In this document: one piece after another, positions 50,181-61,500 of the stretch
How positions within the stretch are numbered: position 1 is the first letter of the stretch
Layout: every line of letters begins with the position of its first letter
Source: Rhynchopus euleeides
Taxonomy: Eukaryota; Euglenozoa; Diplonemea; Diplonemida; Diplonemidae
Assembly: GCA_963210315.1 (NCBI GenBank)
Contig: OY723323.1
Coordinates: 372,001-436,000, forward strand
Reading direction: 5' to 3'
DNA: 64,000 nucleotides
Translations under genes and position numbers: made by a program
Notes under the pieces: generated by a model
What the model was told of the DNA's origin: nothing
What the model saw: the letters and a program-made list of their open reading frames with translations, nothing else
The model's database searches: none

Positions 50181-51494
50181 ATGAAGAAGGATGACGAGGA
50201 GAGGAGCATCGTGTTCGAAGGGGATGTGACGGGGACGCTGCACGACGAGTGGGTGGCTGACCCGGAGCCGGAGAGGCAGTGCTGCGTGCGGTATGGGCTG
50301 GTGATCGTGAACGTGACCCTGCTTGCTGCGGCGGTTGTGCTTGTGATCGTGGGGATGATTGCAAAGAAGAGTTCCATCTCCCAGCTCTGCCCGCAGTGCC
50401 GCGACGTCAGCGAGGCGGCCGCCATCCTGGGCATGATCTTCCTCGTCTCTTCTGTCATCGGCTTCTTCGCATTGATGAAGCGCCACGTCGGCGTGCTTGT
50501 TGCTTACGTCATCATCACAGCCCTGCTGATGTTCGGTGTAGTCGGCATCACCCTTGCGGGTGTCATCCTCACAGCACGTGGGGTCGACCTGTCCTCCGAG
50601 TGGCGTGAGAGCGTCGACGGTAACAACCACCTCATCTGTTCAGTCCAGAGTATGCATGTTGTGACAGCCGTGTCGTGGAGGGGGAGGGGGAGGGGGAGGG
50701 AGAGGGGGGGGTGTGAAGTATTTGTTTTGCAGTGGTGCCGTACCTATGCCGTACCGCCTATTGTCATGACATGAAATGTGCACCACACGCACCCAACACG
50801 CAGGGACATACTCCTGCAGCGGGTGGGATCTCTGCTGCGGTGCGGAGAACACGCCTGTCCCTGCGACCGACTCCAACATGACGGACGGCACCCCGACCTG
50901 CGTGTATGCTTTTGCTTTTGTTCAGAAGTGATTCGCCAAAACAAAGTCTTCTGGGGTTGAGCTGATGCCCTGCGATTTGTGAGTTCTTTCTTGCCGCCCA
51001 TCAATTTTTCACCACCGAGGTCAGGATCTGAGCAACGGTCTTCCCCATGTTGCGTTGAGTCAGCACCTTCTGGCGTACTGCACCCATGATGGCATTCTTC
51101 TTCATAATAGCATCCCTTCCCAGAGAGAAACACACACACACACACCCCACACTCACTTTTTCCCGAGTGGGGCATCCGCTGTGACGTGGGGGTGGGCAGG
51201 GAGTGGGCACAGGTCCGCGCAGGGTTACCCACTTAAAACCACTATCACTACACACTCCGCACACAACACACAACGCCGCACCACAGGTGGAACCCGAAGT
51301 ATTGCCTGAGCCGGTGTGGCGACAGCAACCTCATGACCGACTCGTGTGAGAACTCTGTGCAGAAGTGGCTGCGCACACTGCTGGTCCCGTTTGTGCTCGG
51401 GATGCTTGTTGTGCTGGGCCTCATGCTGTTCGGGGGCTACCGCAGCAAGCAGCTGCGGCGCAAGGTGCGCAACAGCTCTGTGATCCAGGCGTGA
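50181..51494 (+). CDS. Tetraspanin-like membrane protein, 3 exons
   Basis: Exons 50181-50649, 50804-50903 and 51287-51494 give 258 residues. Introns are GTATGCATGT...ACGCAG (phase 1) and GTATGCTTTT...CCACAG (phase 2). The ATG at 50181 follows AG directly. Four membrane segments are present: about 40-61 (VIVNVTLLAAAVVLVIVGMI), 78-97 (AAAILGMIFLVSSVIGFFAL), 102-127 (GVLVAYVIITALLMFGVVGI) and the last in exon 3 (LLVPFVLGMLVVLGLMLFGG). The large loop between segments 3 and 4 carries the diagnostic CCG (GWDLCCGAE) plus further cysteines in CSGW, PTC, YCLSRC and DSC. This topology and the CCG motif are those of tetraspanins, which organise membrane microdomains. Exons 2 and 3 are short, so single-frame searches miss them. 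Confidence 0.85.
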
Positions 51495-53419
51495 TAGTTA
51501 GTTCCATTTTGCCCTTCCCCGGGCTTTGTTGATAATCTGTGCCTTACGCCTCTGCATTGCTGCCGCCTCCCCTGTCGTGGGGGGGGAGGGGAGGGGAGGG
51601 TTTCTGACACGTCCCGCCGCCACGTCTAGTTCTGTTTAGTTGGGTTTTATTCGTCTCCATCTGACTGTACGACGTACATACCGATTTTCCCACCTCCATC
51701 TCACCCGCCCCCCCCCCTTCATTCATTTCGTTCGGTTCCGAAGCCAAAAGAAAAAAAGGGCAATGAGGGACTTTCGCTCTGTGCCTGCTGTGTGTGTGTC
51801 CGCTCTGTGTCACCTTGCAACCAGTTAGCGTGTCGCGAGGCACGCACAGATATGGGAAAAACCCGTGGCGGATCGCCTTGCATACTCCCTACGGGAAAGG
51901 GTGTCGCGCAAAAAGGCGAACACGCCTCCAAAACTGGCTTTTCAACACACACAATAAACACATGCAGCTCATCATTTTTTCTCACTTTGTAAAATGGCAT
52001 CTTTGAGTGGAGAAACCCCCCCTCCCTCTTCCCCCCCAACCCCCCCATTATTTCATCTCAGATCTGTTCAAGGTTCTTTCAGAGATCTCCCTCCCACACT
52101 TTTTTTGCCGCGCTCTCTGCGTGTGGGGAGGGGAAGGGTATGTTGTGTGTGTGTGTGTGTGTTCCCTCAGGGTGCCCGCTGGGGCCACTGGGGAGGGTTT
52201 CTGGCAGCGTTCCTCCTCGGAAAAGGAAGAACGCAAATGTAGAAAAGAGAACGGGCGCATCAGGAGATTGCAGCACGGTGTGTGGGGGGCAGGGGTCTCT
52301 CGCTGCGTTGGTGGTCTACGTTTGGCGCGCGTCATCTGCAGAGCTCGCTGTAGATAAACAGGCGTTTCTTGCTTGCAGCTCTGAATGTGGAGGGAGGACA
52401 GAGCGGGGCGTCACAGGACCCAGGTCAGGTGTTAGGCACATCGGGGTGAAATTCCCCTGGGAGGGCCGGGAAGCCCCCTCTTCCGTTTGCTGCAGCCGAT
52501 GGGGTGGGGTGGGGGGGGTGGTGGATGGGTGGGTAGGGGGTGCAACGCCGCTTTTATTCTTTGGGGTGTCACAGCGTTTCGAAGAAACTCCCACCCAGCT
52601 GCCCGGTTGTTGCCCCACCCCCCCTCCCTTCCCTTCCACCCTCACTTTCTCCCCCTGTGATTCGCTCGGGTTGCCACTAGCCAAACTATAGTCGCGCAGA
52701 ATCAGCAAAAAAAAGCACAATAACGAAACAGAATGCCAAAGGAAGCAACAGCAAAAAAAATAAGAAGGTGCTGCGCAATAAAGCAGCGACACTTTACATC
52801 AACGAAACAGTCCTCTTCCTGAAACAGCGCCCCTCCGCCCCCACACCCCCTTCACATGGGGCTGTGGTGGGGGGGGACACTGCCCAAAATATTCGCCAGA
52901 GTCGGGTGTGGCCACTGCTGCCAGCTGCTCAGAAGGCATGTGAGGAGGTTGACGTGGAGGCTGGGCTTGCCCTGCTCTGCAAATGCCTTGCAAACGACCT
53001 GCGACTTAAACGCAAGGGGTGGGTCCTGCCTGCCTCGCTTCTCTCGATGTCACGCGCCCCGACCCCCCTCCCACACTCCTCTCCCAAGCCGAAGGAGCCC
53101 TTTGGTGTTGCCAATATCGTGACTTACCGCATGCTGCCGTCACATGCCCCTCACATCTCCACCTGTCGTCAAAAAAAAAGCAAATTCAAAGAAAAAATCA
53201 GTTACAGCTTGCAAACTGTGGACGTGCTGTCCCCCGCCCTCTGGGCCCATTATTCGTCTTCTCCGGACGGTTCTGACATGTCTTGCTGGAGAAGGGGCTT
53301 CCATGCCAAAATCGCTGTCTTCCCAGCATTTTCCCCGAGAGGCCCTTTTTTTTTACGTTATTCCCACCCACAGGGGGTGGGTGCGGTGTGGGGGGGGGGG
53401 GGGGGAGGGGAACGGGGGG
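51495..53419. other. Intergenic DNA, no gene recognised
   Basis: C- and G-rich spacer with GT-dinucleotide runs (52142-52162) and several poly-C and poly-G tracts, including a poly-G run near 53390. Open frames are low in complexity. No RNA gene or element end before the transposon at 53420. Confidence 0.45.
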
Positions 53420-53454
53420 CACGGTGCACTAGTTTGGTAGTTACGAGTGACCTC

Positions 53455-53555
53455 AACTAGTGGAGTCGACAACCTCAAACTCGACAACTGCCAGTTGTCG
53501 ACTCGACAACTGGCACTTGTCGAGTCGACAACTGGCAGTTGTCGACTCGACAACT
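53455..53555. repeat. Palindromic GTCGACAACTGGCAGTTGTCGA array (left)
   Basis: Repeated self-complementary words CGACAACTG, CAGTTGTCG and GAGTCGAC. It is mirrored at 56210-56325 in the right terminal repeat. Confidence 0.85.
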
Positions 53556-53684
53556 CTATACACTGTACTGCAGGAAGAACGCCCAAATATGAAGGGAAAA
53601 ACGCACAGTTGGGTGTGTGCTTGGGATATGAGGTGTGGTGGCATATCAGCGCTGGACTTTGTTGCGAATTTCCTTGTCCCCTTC

Positions 53685-54320
53685 TCAAGGATGGTCAGTC
53701 TTCATGTGGAGATCGCGTTCACGGACACTACGGAAGGTCTCAAAGCAAAGTAAGCAACGTTTTGTTGTGAGAGAGCGGGGGTGGTGGGCCAGGTAGTGCT
53801 GGCTTTGTCCCTTCAATCTTATTGTTGTGTGACATATTTTGCATTCGATTGTGCATGACGAGCAAGGGACATTGCTCCCTGGTCTGTGCTTTGCATCGTA
53901 GTGTGCAAACAGAGACGTTTTCTTTGCTGAGGAGTAGTCACAAATAATGCATCGAAATTCATGAACCTCCTCCGGGAGAGACTGGGTTTCTTCTTGAGTA
54001 GGGGTGGGAGGCACACCCCAAGGTTCCTTGCCACACACACACACGTTCAGTATGGTTTTCGGTGGTTTTTTCGGATCAATCCAAAAGACACACCCGCTCT
54101 GACCTCTCTCTTTGACGTGGTCCGCCAGCCCAGCAGACTCAAGTCTTCGGTAGAGAGATCCTGTTGCCTTTTCCCAGCTGCCCGCAACAACACATGAACA
54201 CACATTGAATGCCCCAACGGCGGTCATTAACTTCGGAGTATGTCCTGAACCCCCCCAAAGCCCATTCTCGCCCCAACTTTGAAGTTGTTGGATCTCGAAA
54301 AGAATGAGGTCGCGCTCCAT
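53685..54320 (-). CDS. C2H2 zinc-finger protein of the element
   Basis: First ATG of the frame is at 54320; the frame is open a little further up to about 54380. Three C2H2 fingers lie in the C-terminal half: CIICDYSSAKK...HYDAKH, C-x2-C with HYLAHH, and CLLCFETFRS...HMKTDH. The N-terminal half (MERDLILFEIQQLQSWGE, WEKATGSLYRRLESAGLADH) is helical and unrecognised. It overlaps in a different frame with the end of the frame at 54139-54792. The two probably form one protein, joined by an unrecognised splice or separated by a one-base shift near 54385. Likely DNA-binding. Confidence 0.55.
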   Translation of the reverse strand: MERDLILFEIQQLQSWGENGLWGGSGHTPKLMTAVGAFNVCSCVVAGSWEKATGSLYRRLESAGLADHVKERGQSGCVFWIDPKKPPKTILNVCVCGKEPWGVPPTPTQEETQSLPEEVHEFRCIICDYSSAKKTSLFAHYDAKHRPGSNVPCSSCTIECKICHTTIRLKGQSQHYLAHHPRSLTTKRCLLCFETFRSVRERDLHMKTDHP

Positions 54321-54792
54321 AGTCCTTTCCGAGGCACAGGCTGAGTAGATCTTGCTTCGACCGTTGCCAGCTTCCAAAGCTTAGAGCAATACCTGCAGCT
54401 AAGCGGATCCTGGCTGTGAGGTCCCTGCTGCCCGGGTTATAGCCATCAGCAGTCAGGACAACACGAGGGTGTTCCATGTCGATGCGATGCAGGTGTGTTT
54501 CGACAATGTGCTCGAGAGTTTTGAGCAAACTACCCCTCCTTGCCTCGACCACTCTCTGGAGGTGCTCTTCATGCTTCCTCACCGTCGCCGGGGAGAGCCC
54601 GTGCCTCTCAGGCGCCTTCCCGTGCTCCCGAAACGTCTCTCGAATGCATTTCGAGATTTCACCGCACTTCCGGATGGACGTCCCTGCCACAAATCGTGAC
54701 CTGCGAATACCCTCAGCCATCAAGGACATTTCATCTTGCATTGTCTCTTCGGAACCATTCCCACCCGGCTCTCCTGTGGTGTGTGTGTGCAT
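54139..54792 (-). CDS. Element protein, N-terminal part, unknown family
   Basis: Begins at an ATG at 54792, following a pyrimidine-rich stretch. The first 130 residues look genuine: IRKCGEISKCIRETFREHGK, LSPATVRKHEEHLQRVVEAR, and PRVVLTADGYNPGSRDLTAR. The last 80 residues (from about 54380) overlap the zinc-finger frame and are probably only its shadow. The best reading is an N-terminal region belonging with the zinc fingers at 53685-54320. No family recognised. Confidence 0.45.
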   Translation of the reverse strand: MHTHTTGEPGGNGSEETMQDEMSLMAEGIRRSRFVAGTSIRKCGEISKCIRETFREHGKAPERHGLSPATVRKHEEHLQRVVEARRGSLLKTLEHIVETHLHRIDMEHPRVVLTADGYNPGSRDLTARIRLAAGIALSFGSWQRSKQDLLSLCLGKDYGARPHSFRDPTTSKLGREWALGGFRTYSEVNDRRWGIQCVFMCCCGQLGKGNRISLPKT

Positions 54793-54945
54793 CCCAACAA
54801 AAAAGGCTATGCCTGAGGAACCGGCGGGGGGAGGATGACGTCAAGAGTGATAACCAAAAAAGGGAAAGTGTCACTGCGATCGTTCTGCACCTTTTCTTCC
54901 GTTTGCTTTCATATACGTTGACGCTTCCACACTCACACTGGATCA

Positions 54946-55968
54946 TCAAATGTCATCCACATCCACCTGCGTTGGGCCTGAGTTAGATTGGCTTGGGCTA
55001 GGTGGGGGGGCAGTCTCACTTGCCTCATCGTCCAGTTCCTCTTCTTCATCTTCGTCGCCATCCAGCAAGTCTGTAAACTTGCCGGTGTCAGTCGTTGCCT
55101 GTATCGACTGTTCGCCGCCAGAATCCACCAGCAGCTGCCTCACAACGACGATCCCCTCACGGTCCTTGACCTGCGCAGCGTGACCCGGGTCCAGCAGGTA
55201 CTTGGAGGGGATGTGCAGGTCCACCTCGTACTCCTTCGCCTCCAAGTCCTGCGTTGCGCGCAGCCTCCGCAGGGTGAGGCGCAGAATGTGCCCATTCTGG
55301 GTCACCTTCTGTACCGTCGACAGCCCAGATTCCACGATGAACTCGTAGAATCCCCCGACGGTTCTTGGAGCAAAGGTGTTGGCTGCTCCCTGCAACGACG
55401 ACACGTCTCTCTTCCTTCCTGAGTATTGAGGAAAGATCTTGTCTGCCTTCGAGGATGCCTTCGTCTTCTGGGGGGCAGCCAGCTTCACCTCTGCGGCGTA
55501 GAGCCGGGACATCTTTACGCCCGAGGTGAGGGCGGCGTGCGGGTGCAGCTTCTGCATCTGCTCCAGTTTCGCCTTGGACTTGGCGGAGGCTGATGGAGAT
55601 GGTGTGATCCTCACACCAATGAACTCCGTATCCGTCCCCCCCTTGGTGCGGATGGAGTACCTCTCCAGCTGCGCCTCCTTCGCCGACTTCTCCGACACCG
55701 TCCCCCCCTGGTACTCCTTGTACCTGGCCCCCATCGCCGCGCTCACGGTCCCGTCGTTGCCCTTTATGGGCTTGCCCGTGATCTTCCCGATCAGTGCCTT
55801 CAGGGCTGTGTTCGACAGCCGCCCCCCCTCCTCCGGCTCGACGTAGTATTCAACAAAAAGTTGAATAAAGCCCGGCTGAGTGGCGGGCTGCTTCGTCGGG
55901 GGGGCCGAGCTCGGGGCGGTTTCCTCCGTTCTGCTTCTCTTCGCCGTGGTTTTGGCAGAGGCAGGCAT
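54946..55968 (-). CDS. Putative nuclear protein of the element
   Basis: 340 residues from the ATG at 55968, just after a CA-rich and pyrimidine stretch. The N-terminus is basic and Pro-rich with a nuclear-signal-like KRSRTEE. A compact region follows (about 35-90: FIQLFVEYYVEPEEGG, LSNTALKALIGKITGKPI, AAMGARYKEY), which looks like a small helical, winged-helix-like domain. The middle is Lys-rich; 230-290 has strand-rich sequence (GGFYEFIVESGLS, HILRLTLRRLRA, EYEVDLHIPSKYLL). The C-terminus is strongly acidic (DGDEDEEEELDDEASE). I do not recognise the family. It lies in the CACGGTG element, so it is most likely a transposition or DNA-binding protein. Confidence 0.65.
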   Translation of the reverse strand: MPASAKTTAKRSRTEETAPSSAPPTKQPATQPGFIQLFVEYYVEPEEGGRLSNTALKALIGKITGKPIKGNDGTVSAAMGARYKEYQGGTVSEKSAKEAQLERYSIRTKGGTDTEFIGVRITPSPSASAKSKAKLEQMQKLHPHAALTSGVKMSRLYAAEVKLAAPQKTKASSKADKIFPQYSGRKRDVSSLQGAANTFAPRTVGGFYEFIVESGLSTVQKVTQNGHILRLTLRRLRATQDLEAKEYEVDLHIPSKYLLDPGHAAQVKDREGIVVVRQLLVDSGGEQSIQATTDTGKFTDLLDGDEDEEEELDDEASETAPPPSPSQSNSGPTQVDVDDI

Positions 55969-56084
55969 GATTGATAGCTGTGTGTGTGTGTGTCTGTTGG
56001 CGTGTGTGTATCTATTCAACAATGGAGGTAATCTGGTCAGGGCTTGCAAGACCCTGGTGATGTGGGTTGTGGGAGGGAGAAACG

Positions 56085-56335
56085 GCACAAGGAAATTCGC
56101 AACAAAGTCCAGCGCTGATATGCCACCACACCTCATATCCCAAGCACACACCCAACTGTGCGTTTTCCCCTTCATACTTGGGCGTTCTTCCTGCAGTACA
56201 GTGTATAGAGTTGTCGAGTCGACAAGTGCCAGTTGTCGACTCGACAAGTGCCAGTTGTCGAGTCGACAACTGGCACTTGTCGTCAACAACCCAGTCAGTT
56301 GTCGAGGTTTCAGTTGTCGACTCCACTAGTGGTTG
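56085..56335. repeat. Right terminal inverted repeat with palindromes
   Basis: Inverted match to 53440-53690, including the GTCGACAACTGG palindromes (56210-56325) and the unique sequence adjoining them. Confidence 0.8.
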
Positions 56336-56354
56336 CCAACACTAGCGCACCGTG

Positions 56355-58502
56355 GGGGGCGCAGCAGGGTGATTTTGGCGAATCTGTTATTTTTTTCACC
56401 CCGAACAATAGAAACAGCAGGGGCCCCCTTATCTCCCTCTCGCTCTCTCTGCTCGAAGTCTATCCGCCATTTATCTCTATCCCGTCTCGATGTGATGTTT
56501 CTCTCGCCTTCAAGAATCCGCTTATGCACAATGTGGTTTTCCGGGTGTGGTCTGCGTGTTCTTTCTATTGATTCTTCGAGACAATGGGTATCATCACGTC
56601 AACGCTCTGGGAGGGGTGGCTTGGCGCATGTGGCGGGGACCACGCCTTCGACACACACACACAGAAGTACAGAAACAGTGCAAATATACCCCACTCCCCC
56701 ACCCCTGCCCCTCACATAAATGAGGGGCACACATGCACAGCTCTGGCACTGTGTGAAGGCAATACCGCCACCGCCACCACCCCCTTCCCCACTCCCCACC
56801 CCCCGCCTCCTTGGTATCCTCTGCACCCCTGCAGAAAAGATTCGCGCGCGTGCTGTGCAAAGGCGGGGGGAGGATTGTATCAAAGTGAGTACAGTGCATG
56901 CTACTCGGCACGCTCCCCCACCCACTGCTGGAGCATTCGCGCGTGTGTCGCTGATGGAGGCGTTGAAAGCAAGGTCACAGGGGGGTAAAGAAAATACTGT
57001 TTGGCATCGCACGTATGGACACGCATACACGGTGCGCACAAACAGAAGGGGCGTCCTTTTGGGTGTATTTTTCTCCTATAAAATCGGGGGAAAATCCGCC
57101 AAAATAAAACGCAGTGCAGCACACGGTGTTTACGGCACTGGAGCCGAGTGAAGGATGTTTCTGGGTCAGCCGGGTGTAGGGCGGCCTGGGCGAGAGGGGA
57201 AAGTCGACACTGTGCCTTACTTATACTCTCGACGTCGTCCCCACACCCCCACCGCCCCCACCCCCCCCCCCCCCCCCTCCCCTCCCCTCCCCTCCCCTCC
57301 CCTCTCTCGCCTCCGAGCCGCGGTGCGCGCGATCGCCAAGCGAGGTGGAACAGCAGAGGGTGGAGGGTAGAAAGAATGATCGCATCAGCACCGTTGCCCC
57401 GCCCACCCCCACCCCCACCCTCCCATTGTGCATTGATCTGCCTTGTACAGCGTATCTGGTGCGGTGGCTGCAAAAAGGACTTTCATTGCAAGAAGGTGCT
57501 GGGAGACTTGCTTTTCCATTCACTCTCGACAATCAAACCCCACCCACAAACGCCCTTATTCAACTTTACGTGGCGAGCGGCAAAGGTGACGACCAGTGGG
57601 CCCAGCGCCACGCATGCCCAGACACTGAACCCAAACAGTGGCTACACACGATTCCCACACACGGTTGTCTGCGGTGAGGAAAAGAGACACCCTTAGGTCT
57701 CTGCAAAAACCTGCCGCTGGTTAGCAACCTGGGGCGCCACCCCCTAAAGTGTGAGGGGACCCGGTGGCTCAAGAAGGGTTTCCGGATCCCACGCGGAGTG
57801 AGGGTAACTAGCTAGTCTTTACCCATGGGAAGACATTGTGTGTAATGCACTCCTACGTTTTTCCAACCTTTTCGGACTTTCATCCCGTCCCCCCACGTAG
57901 TGCGAGTCCTATACGCGTCCCGAACGTACTAGGGCCACTCCCACCTGTACGTTACACTGTGTGAAACAGAGACGCAACTGCGGTGGTCTGACCTCCGTCT
58001 ATGACAGAAGGGAGGCGGGCTACTCCGGCCCGGAAGCCCGCGCAGGGGGTCGCCGTGGAGGACACAGGACGAGGGGCGCCCGGCCCCCATTGGAGGTCTT
58101 GGGATCTCGGTTCTTTGGGCTCAGGGTTCCCCCTTCATAGACCAGGTCACCACCCCGGCTATTCCGGCTCCATGCACAAGGCATTTCAGCACCGAGGTAA
58201 CCACCCCACCGCTGACTCTGTTCACCCCCCGCGCAGTGCAATGCGAGGGGATTAGCAGGGGCGCCACGTGCAGGCGTCAGGCGGCTTTAACCCCCACCCC
58301 CCCACCCACAAACGCCCCCTTTTCTGGCAGGGTGTGGTGAAAGAGCAGGCCTGTCGCTTGCCGAGGCACATGTTAGGCGAGCTGCCCCACCACCACCACC
58401 ACGACAGGGCCATGCTGTAGCGCACGGCACACACCAGCACACCCCCACCCCCCCACCGCACCCACCACACACGGGGCGCTGGCGGGCGGGGGTGCCACTA
58501 CC
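56355..58502. other. Intergenic DNA with one conserved repeat
   Basis: No gene supported. A possible first exon (MGIITSTLWE from 56584) was considered and rejected. Poly-C and CCCT tracts are frequent (57240-57300). The 115-bp repeat copy B is at 57426-57540. An inverted repeat pairs CGGTGGTCTGACCTCCGTCT (57980) with a region near 58135-58157. Confidence 0.45.
57426..57540 (+). repeat. 115-bp conserved dispersed sequence, copy B
   Basis: Gap-free match to 37498-37612 over 115 bp, starting TTGTGCATTGATCTGCCTTG. Both copies lie on the + strand in spacers upstream of host genes (0.3 kb and 1.0 kb before the respective ATG), after C-rich tracts. Confidence 0.65.
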
Positions 58503-61500
58503 ATGCCGATGCCTGCGGAGGCCGCGGTGTGCATCCAGTGCTTCTGGCGATGCTTTGCTGCACGGCGTGAGGTGGGGGGGCTGCGCCGGCGCCGCGAGGC
58601 CCGGCTGCAGCAGGAGCATGACGACCTGGTGCACGGCAGCGCGGCTGCTATCCAAGGGATGTGGCGGGCGAAGCGGCTGAAGTGCACCCTCCGTGCGATG
58701 CGCGATGCCGACGATTTGCAGGCCCTCCTCGACAGGCACAACGACGCGGCATGCTCTGTGCAGGCGGGGTGGCGCCACCACGCGTCACGCCGGGAGCGCC
58801 GCTACAGCCTCACGGCACACGCATCGTCTATCGTGCGGGAGGAGTCGGCTGCGCTGATCCAGTCCTTCTGGCGGGGCTGCGCGGTGCGCAGGCAGATGGC
58901 CCGTGAGATGCAGGCGATTCTCCCCAGGCCGTGCCGCGCCGCCGCGGCACTCATCATCGAGGCGTGGTACCGCGTGCGTCGCCTGGCACGCGAGAGGCAG
59001 ATGCGCTATGCAGACGAGGTGCGTTCCAACGCCTCCACTCTGGTGCAGAAGCACTACCGCCGCCATGCGCAGATGCGTGAGACGCACAAACTGCTGTGTG
59101 CTGCCAGGGCTGCTCGGCAGGACATCGTGCGGTTCGAAGCAGCGGAGTGCCTCCAGCGCATGGCTCGCTGCCACGCCGCACGCGCCGAGGCGACCCGCCG
59201 GCGCGCCCGAGCCGCGACGATTCGCAGGTCAGCCACCCTCACGCTCCCCGCCCTTCAGCGCATCGGCAGAGCCCTTGCCGCCCGCAGGGTGCTGGGCGTC
59301 GCGCGCGCCGCCCGCAGGAGCCAGGCCGCCACCACCCTCGCGACGCACCTCTGCCCGCTGGCGGCGGGGCGGCGCCTCATCCCGGATGCGCAGGACACGA
59401 TGCACCTGCTGCTTGCCTGCAGGCAGCTGGAGCAGCGCTACGTCAGGGAGGACGACGCTGCCCTCGTCATCTCCACCTGCGCTAGGGGGCACCTCGCGCG
59501 CCGCGAGCTGCGCCGCAGGCGCGTCAGGGCTGCGGTCCTCCTCCGGCAGGAGGGCTCCGCCCGCATCCTGCAGCGCGCCTGCCGCCGCTTCCTCTCCTGC
59601 GCCCGCGCCGCCCGCCTCCGCGCCCGCCGCGACAGCCGCGAGGCCCTGCTGCAGGAGCAGGAGGCTGCGGTGTTCCGCGCCTTCCTCCCCGCCCTCTCCC
59701 CTGTGGCGCTGCAGATCCAGCGCGCCTTCCGCGGGCACCGCGGCAGGGCGCGCGCCCAGCTGCTCCGCCGCCGCGCCGGCGACGCCGCAGCGTGGCAGCG
59801 CGGGGTGCTCCGCGACGAGGCAGCCTCCGCCATACAGGCCACCTTCCGCGGGCACCGCGTCCGCACCGCATTCCGCGAGCGCGCAGCCCATGCTGGCCTC
59901 GCCTCCATGCTGCAGGGCATGCTCCGTGCCAAGCACAGCACACGCATCGCACAACACCGTGCGGCACGCCTGGCCCTCGCCTCGCGCGCCGTGATACTGC
60001 AGCGCGCCTTCCGCTGCCACTACGCACGGCTCTCTGCAGGGTGGCGGCGTATGGAGGCTGCTGAGGCGCTGGAGGCACAGCGCTGCCGCATCGCCGCGAC
60101 TCTCATCCAGCGCAACTACAGGGCACGCCTCGCCACACGCCGTGTCTGCCTCCTGCGGGACAACAAGGCGCTGCGCCTCGCCTCGGCGGTCCGGATGCAG
60201 GCTGTGGCACGCCGCTTCCTGGCACGGAAGAACCACTACATCCCCCTCACTGCCCTGCGTGCCGCGCAGTGGGAGGAGATGCGCATCCTCAGCGCAGGCC
60301 TGGAGGTCACCCGCGTGGCGCGCGGCGCGGTGGCCCGGATCCGCACCCGGGCCCTGCGGAACCGCAAGTCCTCAGCCTGCCTCGCAATACAGAGGGTCTA
60401 CCGCGGGTGGGCCGGGCGCCGCTCCGCAGTGCGTCGCCGCGATGCGGCGCTCCTCCGCCAGACGCATGCCAGGCAGGGGCTCGCCGCCCTGGAGATCCAG
60501 GCCTTCTGGAGGATGGTGGAGGCGAAGAAGCTGCGCGCCCGACTCTCCTACGAGCGCCGCCAGGCGCACATCGCGAAGCTGACCCGGGAGAGGATGGCGC
60601 TGTGCCTGCAGTGCCTCGGCAGGGCGCTGCCCGCCCGGCAGTGGCTCGGGTTGGACCACAGGGTGAAGGCGGATGCGGCGGTGCAGATCCAGCGGGTTGT
60701 GAAGGGAAGGCAGGCCAGGCTGCACATCGTGCCGCTTCGGAGGGAGAGGCTGCACGCCACGATGTGTCACCGCATCCAGAGGGTGTGGAGGAGGGAGCGT
60801 GTGCGCCTGCGGAGCTTGCTGGAGATCCGCGAGATGGAGATGCGGATCGGGCGGATCAACATGCATGAGCTGCTCCGGGCGGAGGGGCAGGCCAGGGTCG
60901 ACATCGCATCGGAGGGGCACCGCGGCGGTGCAGCGGTTGCCGAGGAGTTCCACAGCAGGATTCAGGCATACCTCAAGCGGATGTCGGCCCCCCGGACAGA
61001 GACGCACCACCGGCTCTACTGCGAACACCTCGAGGCGACAGGAACCCCGGCACAGCTCTCCACATTCGCGATGAAGATCCAAATGTCGTGGCGCCGCCTC
61101 CAGGCGAGACGCATTGTCGGCACCATCCGTGGCACCCGCAGGGCCAGGGGTGGTGGTGGTGTTGGTGGTGTGTCCGCTGCGGAGGAGGCGGTGGCGGAGG
61201 ATGAGCATGCGTTCCACGCCCTGTCGACGTCGATGGTGGATCGCAGCGCGAAGGGGCAGGATCTTCTGTACTTTGTCTACGACCCCGACAGCAAGGAGGA
61301 GCGTGTCAAGGAGAAGCTCGCCAGGCGGCGCGCGCAGCTGCAGCAGGCCCAGGGGGGGCGCGCCCACGGGGATGAGGAGAGCGTGCAGCAGGGGCATGCC
61401 AATGTCAATGTCAACCCCGCGAAGCGGGGTTTGGGCTACAGCGATGCCCACGAGGGGGGCGGGGGCGGGGCGGCGCAGCAGCACCAGGTGAGCGAGATCG

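Larger units (their letters stand above)
53420..56354 (-). mobile_element. CACGGTG-ended DNA transposon with two genes
   Basis: A 2.9-kb element with ends CACGGTGCACTAGT (53420) and the complement of CACGGTGCGCTAGT (56354). Terminal inverted repeats are about 270 bp (to about 53690, and from about 56085). Within them is an array of GTCGACAACTGGCAGTTGTC-type palindromes, then highly similar unique sequence (for example GAAGAACGCCCAA, TGGCATATCAGCGCTGGAC). Flanks are G on both sides, so the duplication length is unclear. Minus-strand genes lie at 54946-55968 and 53685-54792. The shared CACGGTG start links it to the elements at 31504-34543 and 9178-9445. Confidence 0.75.

Noticed and set aside
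56584-56614. Possible first exon reading MGIITSTLWE, similar to the myristoylated start of ARF/ARL GTPases
   Set aside because: No GTATG donor follows at a fitting place and no G-box motifs were found downstream before 58.5 kb.
58001-58255. 84-codon plus-strand frame with an ATG
   Set aside because: Pro/Gly/His-rich, no domain, overlaps an inverted repeat; expected by chance.
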